Origin: an uncultured Candidatus Poseidoniales archaeon | GTDB lineage: Archaea > Thermoplasmatota > Poseidoniia > Poseidoniales > Poseidoniaceae | NCBI GenBank assembly: GCA_902625885.1 | Contig: CACODE010000008.1 | Coordinates: 1-64,000, forward strand | Direction: 5' to 3' | DNA length: 64,000 nt | Shown here: piece after piece, positions 16,839-24,478 of the stretch | Layout of the letters: each line of letters opens with the position of its first letter | Position numbering within the stretch: position 1 is the first letter of the stretch | Translations under genes and position numbers: made by a program | The notes under the pieces: model-generated | Seen by the model: only the letters and a program-made list of their open reading frames with translations | Told to the model about the DNA's origin: nothing | Database searches by the model: none

Positions 16839-19790
16839 TCACTCGAAGAAGTCGTCAAACTCGTCGTACATGTTGGCGCTGTTTCGCTTACGCGCCGCTA
16901 TGATGCGCTTGAGTCGCTTTCGTCGCTTGAATATCAGCGGCAGCAGAATGAAATTGAGGACGATAACACCGACCAAGACACCGAGCGAGAGCGTGAACTC
17001 GTCAACGGACATGGCGTCGTCGAGCTTCTGAAGCCAAGGGACGCCCAGCGGAGGCTCGGGAGGTTCTGGTTCTGGGGGAACGGTGTGTTGCCTGTAGTCC
17101 CACCACTGATCTTCGATGTACACCCGCTGTACGTTATCTGGTAAGTCCGCCACCATTTTTTCGTTACCAACGCTGTCGATTGGGGCGAGGATGTAATAGT
17201 AGGTTCTGTAGGGCCTTATGGCGTCGTCATCCATGCCCGACTGGGTAAAACTGGCCTGCTGTCCGGGGGTGCTCTCCAGACCGCTCTGAATCGGTTCAAT
17301 GAATTTCAGGTCGGTGGCGCTGTTGGGTTCGTGCGCCATGCGGTAGAGGTTCCAGGAGACGTTGCCCTGAACTTCATGGTCTGGCCAGGTCCACGTCAGG
17401 GTAACCGTGTAGCAGTGCGACCAGTCCAGTTCAGCCTCGTAGCATACGCTGTCGTTGGTGAATTCAGTGGTGCTGCTGAAATCCAAGACCGTGGTATCGG
17501 GCGGAACGGCGTCTCCACACAACTGTCCGGCGGCGTTGTTGACGCGCGTGATGTTGGCGTTCTGCAGGTTTGGGTTTCCTTCTCGGTCGACGGGTATGAT
17601 GGCGTAAGAGGCACAAATACCGGTTTCTAGAGCCGAGGGGTCCGTCCATTCCGTGTCTTCCAACGGCACCGTAGCGACGCGTGAGCCGAGGGTCAACTCT
17701 TCCCAAATATTTTCGTTGATACCGCTCAAGGTTTCCGGGAACACCGTTGTTCCCGAGATGCCTTGGATTTTGTAAATGTTCCAGCCGCCAACATAGGGAT
17801 TCGTCATGTCGCCAGACGACGACCAATTGAGGTGTATCTGGCCGGCTGAGCGCTGCGTCCAGTCAAAGTGATGAGCGATGACATCTGAGGCCGGCAGAAC
17901 GCCCACAAGAAGAAGAACGCCATCCTTGGTCATCGATACATCGAGTGTCCCTGCTTCGAGGTCAAGCGAATAGCTGTCAACGCCGTCGATGGCCGTCCAT
18001 TGCACGCTGTCTTTGTCCGGTAGGTAGCGCAGATCAACCGTGGTCAAGTTGATGTTTTCAGGGAGTATTTCGCTCAGGTTGAGCACCACGTCAACCGTTC
18101 GCAAGCCCGGGTCTTCACCGCTGGCCGTGTTGATGCCGATGTCGATCATCATCAGGGGAGATTTACCACCGCCGATGCCGTAATTTTTCCCGAGGTGCGG
18201 CAACAGCACTTCGTGTGAATGGCTCGCTTCAAGTTCCGTGATGGCGCTACCAACCATGATGGGTTCTACCGAGAGGTTGACGGCATTGAGAACATCGAAC
18301 TCGAAATAGGCGTATTCGGTTTCCCCCCACGGGTCGGTGACCTGCAAGGTGAGGTTGTGGTGGCCGAGACCAAAGTCGTCTCCCGTTTTGTTGAGTACCT
18401 GTTCGTTGCCCCAGATGTAGAAGCCTTCTCGCCAGGTGTAGGTTAACGGCTGAGAAGCGATCGAACTCGCCCTTGCAACCAACTCGACACCCTCGTCGGT
18501 GAGGTAGATGCCGCTTTCTGAATTGCTTTGGACGTAGGGGTTGATGGCGCCAACTTGAATGTTGGCGGTGAGTTGGTAGAGGTTGTCGCTCATTCGAACA
18601 TCTTCTCCCTCTTGGTAAATGGTCGGCATTTGGACACGAATGAGCCGGTTGTTGCCCGTTGTTGTCATGTTGAATTGGCAGGTCGCCGAACCCGCCGGGT
18701 GCATAACCGGTACCAGACAGTTTTCGTTCACTTCAAGTTCGTATTGCGGATTGTACACCTCGAACGAGATGCTCACGTTTTCCACGCTCATGTTGCCGAG
18801 GTTGGCGAACGTTGCAACGACTCGGTCTGAACCGTAGTAGAACAGCGACGCTTGAGCGTCGTGGCTCGGGTAGACGTCGATTACCTTCAGGTCAATGCTG
18901 TCGTTGAGCACCAGATTGTAGGTTGCAAGGTTGTTGTTTGGATTCAGGTCAGGGTAGGGGTTTCCAGTGCTTCCAAAGAGACCGTATTTGAGCAAGTAGC
19001 GGCCTTCTTGTCCGTAGCTAAACTCGGGGAGATTGATGTTGAACGGGTCGTATCCGCCCCAAGCCGGTAGGGTTTCAATGGTCCTGAAGGCTTCTTTGAG
19101 CATGACCGTTCCTTCTTCGTTCCAGAGTTGCCACCCAAATTCACCGGAGAAGATGCAAACGCCGCACACCGTTGATTGTCCTTTTGATTTGAACACGTAA
19201 GGCGTGTCGGTGTTGAGAACTTGCTCGCCGTCGTACACGGCCAGATAATCGATGTGGTCCAGAGGGTTGTGGTTGACATCGGCAATCACATCAACGAAAT
19301 CGTTGGTCAGGTTGATTGTAAAGCGAAACTCATCGTCGGTCGGCAACTGATCGTTCTGGCTGAAGGCGTAGACGATGGTGAACACGCCTTCGGCATTTTG
19401 GCCCGGAATCCACAGGTCAGACGACGCCACGTTGCTGGTTGACTGTCCTGGAATGTTCGCCAGGTTAAACTGCCCCGTATCATCGTACAGGGATTTGCAC
19501 TGTGAAATGGTGATGTCACCGTCGCAGGCGTACCATGTTAGGGTTCGGCTGGCGCCGGAAGGCGCCGCATAGAAGTTGGTCAACTCGGCCTCAAAGGCGA
19601 TGGTGTCAAACGAAGAGTACCAAGCGTCCGGCGCTGGTGAAACGCTTTGCGTGATGCCGATTGAGCCCGGTACGGCTGCGCTTGAACTCGGCACCGTGGC
19701 CAGTGCGCCCAAAGAGGACAGCAGCAACATCAAAACAAATCCAAGGCTTGCTTGACGCTTGGAGCTACTGCGTGGCTCACGCTCTGTCAT
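16839..19790 (-). CDS. Large secreted surface protein with C-terminal membrane anchor
   Basis: This 983-residue protein has a signal peptide (about residues 15-39), then a long Asn/Thr/Asp-rich beta region. That region includes CARDB-like segments (for example DLKVIDVYPSHDAQASLFYYG) and fibronectin III-like segments (LNWSSSGDMTNPYVGGWNIYK). A Pro/Glu linker (PPEPEPPEPP), a membrane helix near residue 935 and a basic cytoplasmic tail ending in acidic/aromatic residues complete it. It may be an adhesin or S-layer-associated protein. No catalytic motif was recognised. It ends exactly at the 3' end of the convergent tRNA-Ser gene. Confidence 0.82.
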   Translation of the reverse strand: MTEREPRSSSKRQASLGFVLMLLLSSLGALATVPSSSAAVPGSIGITQSVSPAPDAWYSSFDTIAFEAELTNFYAAPSGASRTLTWYACDGDITISQCKSLYDDTGQFNLANIPGQSTSNVASSDLWIPGQNAEGVFTIVYAFSQNDQLPTDDEFRFTINLTNDFVDVIADVNHNPLDHIDYLAVYDGEQVLNTDTPYVFKSKGQSTVCGVCIFSGEFGWQLWNEEGTVMLKEAFRTIETLPAWGGYDPFNINLPEFSYGQEGRYLLKYGLFGSTGNPYPDLNPNNNLATYNLVLNDSIDLKVIDVYPSHDAQASLFYYGSDRVVATFANLGNMSVENVSISFEVYNPQYELEVNENCLVPVMHPAGSATCQFNMTTTGNNRLIRVQMPTIYQEGEDVRMSDNLYQLTANIQVGAINPYVQSNSESGIYLTDEGVELVARASSIASQPLTYTWREGFYIWGNEQVLNKTGDDFGLGHHNLTLQVTDPWGETEYAYFEFDVLNAVNLSVEPIMVGSAITELEASHSHEVLLPHLGKNYGIGGGKSPLMMIDIGINTASGEDPGLRTVDVVLNLSEILPENINLTTVDLRYLPDKDSVQWTAIDGVDSYSLDLEAGTLDVSMTKDGVLLLVGVLPASDVIAHHFDWTQRSAGQIHLNWSSSGDMTNPYVGGWNIYKIQGISGTTVFPETLSGINENIWEELTLGSRVATVPLEDTEWTDPSALETGICASYAIIPVDREGNPNLQNANITRVNNAAGQLCGDAVPPDTTVLDFSSTTEFTNDSVCYEAELDWSHCYTVTLTWTWPDHEVQGNVSWNLYRMAHEPNSATDLKFIEPIQSGLESTPGQQASFTQSGMDDDAIRPYRTYYYILAPIDSVGNEKMVADLPDNVQRVYIEDQWWDYRQHTVPPEPEPPEPPLGVPWLQKLDDAMSVDEFTLSLGVLVGVIVLNFILLPLIFKRRKRLKRIIAARKRNSANMYDEFDDFFE

Positions 19791-19948
19791 TGACTGTTCG
19801 TTTCATCCGTGATTCAAAGACTCATCGCTTCTCAGGCCGATAATTTGGCCGAATCGTCGGTTTGACGCACGACGCATCAAACGAAGATTCACCCAATCGG
19901 GTCATGGCAAGGCGGCAACCTCTTGAATTGCCCCATCATGGTCATCCC

Positions 19949-21028
19949 ATGCGCCGGACCTTCGTTTCCAACGAGCGGAACGAAGGTGCGCTCACCGCTG
20001 TTATTGAGTTTCTCTCGGCCTTTACCCTCTTTCTGATGATCCTCACCGCTTTTCTCTCTCTGGCACAACTCCAAATGGGCTCCAACGACCCGGATGTGGA
20101 CCGCCTGGACCGTGCGGCTTCGCTCGGTTTGGACCGTTTAACCTCCGGAGAGGGGTGGTACGTCCCCATGGGGGATGGCTTGGACTACGCCAACTCCACC
20201 TCGGATTGGCACCACTATTCAGCCGAGGCCCTCCACGAAGGCCGAGTTCAACCTGGGCTTGTAATGAACCACCGTCTTGATGCGGATCGAATCCACGCCC
20301 TGCACAACATCACCGAAGAAGGCATGGCGGTAGGCCTCGGTCTCGATGCCGATATGAGCCTCCATCTGAGCATTCAGGTTGTTGAAAGTCAACAGGTCAA
20401 TCGAAGCCAAACCTACCTCTTTTACGGCGGGACGGAGCGAAGTTCTGCACCTTCAAGCTCAACCTCCTATCGGTCGTTTCAGCAAGACGGTGAACTGCTT
20501 CGAGTTGTCCTTGAAGTTCACGATGGCGGACGGAAAAATGCTGTGTTGCACTTGACAGAGGTTGTCTCGAGACCGTCACAATCCGGCCCGGAATGGATCG
20601 AAATGCGCAACCCCAACGATTTCGCCATCCCGCTCAAAGGGTGGTCGCTCAACCACACCTCAAGCGGACAAGCCACGAACATGCTGTTCCAATCGGGCGT
20701 CGTTTCTGGCCAATCCATTGCCCTGTTCACGGGGGACGCTTCTTCCCAAGAAGTTGGCAATGCGACACACATCGTCGATCTCGGACTGCGCGGTTTCTTG
20801 GGTGTTGGGCAACTCAGCGGTCTTGGCGACGGACAAGGGGTTTTGATTCTTAGGTACACCCAACTTGACGAGGTGACGCCTGCCGACGTTATGCGAGTGG
20901 AATGGGGCGGTGACACTGGAACGTTTCCGGTCACCGGACAATCGCTGAGTTGGGACGGTACAGACCGGTTCAGTGCAGATTCATGGCGTTTGGAGGACAA
21001 CCCGTCACCGGGTGCCGTGCCTTCCTGA
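19949..21028 (+). CDS. Pilin-like protein with lamin-tail domain
   Basis: The frame is open from TTG 19862, and ATG 19904 is also possible. I prefer ATG 19949 (MRRTFVSNERNEGALTAVIEF), which puts a type IV pilin-like N-terminus first: short basic leader, then one hydrophobic helix of about 20 residues. The ectodomain ends in a lamin-tail-like domain (LHLTEVVSRPSQSGPEWIEMRN, followed by PLKGWSLNH), a fold found in extracellular and nuclear-lamina proteins. It precedes three KaiC-like genes on the same strand. Function is probably a surface or pilus component. Start and class are uncertain. Confidence 0.65.
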   Translation: MRRTFVSNERNEGALTAVIEFLSAFTLFLMILTAFLSLAQLQMGSNDPDVDRLDRAASLGLDRLTSGEGWYVPMGDGLDYANSTSDWHHYSAEALHEGRVQPGLVMNHRLDADRIHALHNITEEGMAVGLGLDADMSLHLSIQVVESQQVNRSQTYLFYGGTERSSAPSSSTSYRSFQQDGELLRVVLEVHDGGRKNAVLHLTEVVSRPSQSGPEWIEMRNPNDFAIPLKGWSLNHTSSGQATNMLFQSGVVSGQSIALFTGDASSQEVGNATHIVDLGLRGFLGVGQLSGLGDGQGVLILRYTQLDEVTPADVMRVEWGGDTGTFPVTGQSLSWDGTDRFSADSWRLEDNPSPGAVPS

Positions 21029-21099
21029 TTCTGCTCGTCGGGGGTTGCTTCCGTCCAAACACTTCATCAACCCGGGGCTTTTCCTTCGGTACGTTCCCC

Positions 21100-21882
21100 A
21101 TGCAACCCACCAGCGTTTACACCCGAGACCGTTGCGTGACGGGTATCCACGGATTGGACGAAATTCTCAGGGGCGGTATCCCGTACGGTTCGACGGTTTT
21201 GGCAGCAGGAACCTGCGGCTCCGGTAAAACCACCTTAGGCATGGAATTTCTTGTTCGTGGTGCCTTGGCCGGTGAAGCATGCGCTCACTTTACGGCCACG
21301 GAGCCTTCCGTTAAGTTGCTAGAGAACATTCGGCAGTATGCGTTTTTCGACATGAACATGGTCGATACCGGCCTGATCAACGTTTTTGACATGGACGTGC
21401 TGTATTCATGGCTCGGGCTGGAGAAGGCGTCTTTTGATTTGGATGACGTGCACGCCCTCATCAAATCCATTGTTGATATTGTGAACACCATCGGGGTCAC
21501 CCGTCTGGTGATCGATTCGGTCACCACCTTGTGTTACAAAATCAAATCCGAGCAGCTGATACGGGATTTCCTTTTCACCTTGGGCAAGAAATTGGCAACA
21601 CTCGGCTGCACCACCATCCTCATCTCCGAAATCACATCGGCCACCGAAAACGCTCACTGGTCCTCCTTCGGTGTTGAAGAGGCCATCGCAGACGGCATCA
21701 TCGTCATGGGCGATTCCGAACGCATGGGGCACCTTCTGCGGTTCCTTCAGGTTGTCAAAATGCGAGGCACGGCTCACAGCCGTGCGAAACACGCCATTGA
21801 ATTGACGCCACTGGGCGTGATGCTCATCCCGATGCTGAAATGGGGCGCTTCGAACGATAACACAAACCGTTGGGGTGCCTAG
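21100..21882 (+). CDS. KaiC-like ATPase with intact P-loop
   Basis: ATG 21100 gives 260 residues beginning MQPTSVYTRDRCVTGIHGLDEILRGGIP, the typical N-terminus of single-domain KaiC/RadA-like ATPases. Walker A is GTCGSGKTT (Lys43). HFTATEPSVKLLENIRQYAF is the KaiC strand-2 region and RLVIDSVTTL is Walker B. Relatives include ArlH and archaeal signalling KaiCs. It is followed 2 bases later by a second RecA-fold gene, then a third, with no P-loop in either. This is probably the only ATP-binding member of the trio. Confidence 0.87.
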   Translation: MQPTSVYTRDRCVTGIHGLDEILRGGIPYGSTVLAAGTCGSGKTTLGMEFLVRGALAGEACAHFTATEPSVKLLENIRQYAFFDMNMVDTGLINVFDMDVLYSWLGLEKASFDLDDVHALIKSIVDIVNTIGVTRLVIDSVTTLCYKIKSEQLIRDFLFTLGKKLATLGCTTILISEITSATENAHWSSFGVEEAIADGIIVMGDSERMGHLLRFLQVVKMRGTAHSRAKHAIELTPLGVMLIPMLKWGASNDNTNRWGA

Positions 21883-21884
21883 AC

Positions 21885-22469
21885 ATGTTCGAACTTGACC
21901 AGCGTATCGCCGAACAACTCACGCAAGTTTCCCTCGGAAGTTCCGTTCAAGTGCGCATGAGTTCAGCGAATGCCTTTGCCGTCACGGCCAGCACCATGGT
22001 TCCCCTGATGCAAATGTTCGAGATGGGCGGTGTTTACATTTCTGCTAGCCGAGGCGCAGTAGAGATCATTCAGGCTTTCGAGGCCATCGGTGTTGACGTC
22101 TCGGGTATCCATTTCCTTGACCTGGTCTCCTCGGGCGTTTTGGGGGGAACCGATGTCCCCTACGCCAACATCACGTTTGTTGACAGCCCCATCATGCTGG
22201 AGAGCATCATGTTGCGAACGCTGTACACGCTTCGAACCGTGAACAACCAACGAAATTTCGTGTTTTTGGACAGCGTCAACGCCTTGGCCATTTACAACGA
22301 TGACAGGATGTTGGCAGAATACCTTCACACCTTCATCAACACCTTCCGTCAACGTGAGGTGCTCTCCGTTATTCTCAACGTTCCAGACCAGACCCCGCCG
22401 TTGGTTCTTGCGAACCTTGACACGTACTGCACGGATCTGGTCGACAGGGGACAAGTGGTTCTTCTTTGA
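21885..22469 (+). CDS. RecA-fold/KaiC-like protein without a P-loop
   Basis: ATG 21885 gives 194 residues. The strand pattern and Walker B-like RNFVFLDSVNALAIYN resemble KaiC-family ATPases. The expected P-loop position reads VRMSSANAFAVTAS, which lacks the Gly-x-x-x-x-Gly-Lys pattern, so ATP binding is unlikely. It begins 2 bases after the intact KaiC-like gene and ends 8 bases before the third family member. It is probably a structural partner in a hetero-oligomer. Homology is inferred from pattern, not from a search. Confidence 0.65.
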   Translation: MFELDQRIAEQLTQVSLGSSVQVRMSSANAFAVTASTMVPLMQMFEMGGVYISASRGAVEIIQAFEAIGVDVSGIHFLDLVSSGVLGGTDVPYANITFVDSPIMLESIMLRTLYTLRTVNNQRNFVFLDSVNALAIYNDDRMLAEYLHTFINTFRQREVLSVILNVPDQTPPLVLANLDTYCTDLVDRGQVVLL

Positions 22470-22477
22470 GGTGATGC

Positions 22478-23284
22478 ATGATGGAACGAAAGATGACCTT
22501 TGACCCAGAAGACGAGGAATTTTTTGGAACCGTCGGCTCGTTCGGCGTTCCAAAATTCGACAACGAAATGCGTGGTGGCGTCCCGCGCGGGTTTACGATG
22601 ATGGCGTTTACCGAAACGGGCTCGGGCAGCGAACTGTTTGCAAAGCAATTCACCTCGCCGGCTGAAGAACCTGAGAACACGCTCTACATCGCCACCGATG
22701 AAGGGCAACAAGAGATCATTCGCATCTTCAAGAAGTACGACTGGCCGCTCGATATCAACGTCAGGACGATTGGAGAAGAGTACAACGCCAACGTCTTGGA
22801 ACGGGAGTTGCTAGCGAGTCGCTATCGTTTGGAAGGGTTTCAACTGGCCGATATTCAACGCCTGGCGCAAACCCGATTTGTTGACGATAGCAACCAGGAT
22901 TACCTGACCGAGGTCACCAACGAAATCATGGGTCTAGGTCCATATTTCCGGGCGGTTCTCGACAACTTGGATTTCTTTTTGCAACGTGAAGACCCCGCCC
23001 GCGTCGTCTCCATGGTCAGAATGCTCCAAGCGCATGCTCAGATGGTTCGTGGCCTCCTGATGATCTCCGTCTCAAGCGACGGCTTGGACCCCTCCATCAA
23101 GCAAGAGCTTTCCTCAATCGCTGACATGGTTCTCTCGTTCAAGGTGCGAACCATCGGGTCCGATTTTGAAAATTCAATGATCGTCTCCAAGTTCAGAAAC
23201 GCCCCTGAAAACCTGAAAATTCTGGTGTTCAGGGTTACGCCAGAAGAAGGGATAACGCCCGAAACCGTCGAGCGCATCGCTTGA
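22478..23284 (+). CDS. KaiC-like protein with degraded P-loop
   Basis: This 268-residue protein starts after GAGGTGA; the second ATG at 22481 has slightly better spacing. The N-terminal GVPKFDNEMRGGVPRGFTMMAF aligns with the KaiC family, but Walker A reads TETGSGSEL with Lys and Thr replaced by Ser51 and Glu52. Later segments (LLMISVSSDGLDPSIKQELSSIADMVLSFKVR) match the KaiC C-terminal half. It closes a three-gene KaiC-like set. An ATP-free regulatory or scaffold subunit is likely. Confidence 0.72.
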   Translation: MMERKMTFDPEDEEFFGTVGSFGVPKFDNEMRGGVPRGFTMMAFTETGSGSELFAKQFTSPAEEPENTLYIATDEGQQEIIRIFKKYDWPLDINVRTIGEEYNANVLERELLASRYRLEGFQLADIQRLAQTRFVDDSNQDYLTEVTNEIMGLGPYFRAVLDNLDFFLQREDPARVVSMVRMLQAHAQMVRGLLMISVSSDGLDPSIKQELSSIADMVLSFKVRTIGSDFENSMIVSKFRNAPENLKILVFRVTPEEGITPETVERIA

Positions 23285-23306
23285 GGCGGCTTTCGGTCAA
23301 AACGAC

Positions 23307-24086
23307 ATGTCCAAAACGGTCGGGGGCGCAGGCCGCATCATGGGGAAGCGAGCAGCAACGGGTGGGTACGACCCCTCCGGAATTGACGCTGACGCTTGGG
23401 AAATCCTTGAGGGTCAACTGGAAGCCACCATCCCCGATTACGACCGTGTCAACAAATGGATGACATTCGGGCAGGACAAGCGATGGCGGCGAAATGTGCG
23501 CAACCACGCCACGCCGGGCATGAAGGTGCTGGAGGTGGGCTGCGGCCCCGGTTCGTTTGCCGAAGACCTCGTCGGTATGGACTTGACTTGCCTTGACCCC
23601 TCCCCTGAAATGCTCGCCACGGCCCAACCTCGTGTGGATGGCGCCCGATCAAGACGCGGTGAGGGCCCTGCCAAATACGTTCAAGCCATAGCCGAAGAGA
23701 TTCCCTTACCTGACAACACCTACGACATGGTGTTTTGCCTGTTCTCGTTCAGGGATTTCAAGGACAAAGCTCAGGGGCTGAGGGAAATCTATCGCGTTCT
23801 CAAGCCCGGTGGCAGACTGGTAATTTGCGATGCGGGAAAGGCCAACAAACTGCACGGTTTGTTTGGCTATTTGTGGATGAACAGCGTGGTGCAGGTCATG
23901 GCTCGGCTCATCACCAAGAAGAAAGACCATCCTTGGAAGGGCCTCGCCGCCAGTTATACGCACTACGGCACCAACGGATACTATCGAAAGATGATGAAAG
24001 ATGTTGGGTTTACCAACGTGCAAGGTCGACTGCTCTACCCGTTTGGCATGGCCAGCCGGTTTCGTGGCACGAAGCCTGAAAATTAA
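23307..24086 (+). CDS. Class I SAM methyltransferase, UbiE/MenG-like
   Basis: This 259-residue protein has SAM motif I VLEVGCGPGSFAEDL at about residues 74-88 and the UbiE-like region FCLFSFRDFKDKAQGLREIYRVLKPGGRLVICD. These features resemble demethylmenaquinone or ubiquinone methyltransferases, so quinone synthesis is the leading guess. A small-molecule or lipid methyltransferase cannot be excluded. ATG 23340 is an alternative start. It lies between the KaiC-like genes and the ATP synthase operon, with its own short gap on each side. Confidence 0.75.
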   Translation: MSKTVGGAGRIMGKRAATGGYDPSGIDADAWEILEGQLEATIPDYDRVNKWMTFGQDKRWRRNVRNHATPGMKVLEVGCGPGSFAEDLVGMDLTCLDPSPEMLATAQPRVDGARSRRGEGPAKYVQAIAEEIPLPDNTYDMVFCLFSFRDFKDKAQGLREIYRVLKPGGRLVICDAGKANKLHGLFGYLWMNSVVQVMARLITKKKDHPWKGLAASYTHYGTNGYYRKMMKDVGFTNVQGRLLYPFGMASRFRGTKPEN

Positions 24087-24110
24087 CCACAGAAGTCAAC
24101 CCCGTTAGAC

Positions 24111-24119
24111 TCTTAAACC
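24111..24119 (+). promoter_or_regulatory. Candidate TATA box of the ATP synthase operon
   Basis: TCTTAAACC lies 35-40 bases before the atpH start in a 65-base gap. It is the only A/T-rich core in that gap apart from a T tract at 24135-24139. It would place a transcript start near 24140. Assignment is by pattern only. Confidence 0.4.
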
Positions 24120-24151
24120 CCCTTTCGCTGGGATTTTTACTGGTGAAATCC

Positions 24152-24469
24152 ATGGGTATGTCAGAGGTTCTCCGAAGCATCAAGGCAGCCGAGCAAGACG
24201 CCGAAAAACGCCTTGTTGAAGCCCAGGAGGAAGCCTCAAAAATCCTATCGGACGCCCGAAGGAAATCTTCCGAGATGGTACAAGACGCCGCCGATGAAAC
24301 GGTTGTCATGACGCAGAAGATCTTGGACGATGCCCGGGCCAAAGCGCAAGGTGAGGCCGACCAAGTGAAAGCTGCCGGTGCTGGAGAAGTCGAGAAGATA
24401 GAGACAAACTCTGCAAGCAATCAAGACGCCGCTGTGAAAATGGTTGTCGATGCGTTGTCATCCGAATGA
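24152..24469 (+). CDS. atpH: A-type ATP synthase subunit H
   Basis: The protein has 105 residues from ATG 24152, chosen because GGTGA precedes it by 5 bases; GTG 24143 and ATG 24158 are alternatives. It is almost entirely coiled coil, rich in Ala, Glu and Lys, like subunit H/G, which pairs with subunit E to form the peripheral stalk. Position as first gene of the canonical H-I-K-E-C-F-A-B-D operon supports the call more than sequence does. Confidence 0.85.
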   Translation: MGMSEVLRSIKAAEQDAEKRLVEAQEEASKILSDARRKSSEMVQDAADETVVMTQKILDDARAKAQGEADQVKAAGAGEVEKIETNSASNQDAAVKMVVDALSSE

Positions 24470-24478
24470 GGCGATACC

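Noticed and set aside
24087-24151. Factor-independent terminator after the methyltransferase
   Set aside because: There is a short T run but no hairpin, and the A/T-rich core reads better as the ATP synthase promoter.
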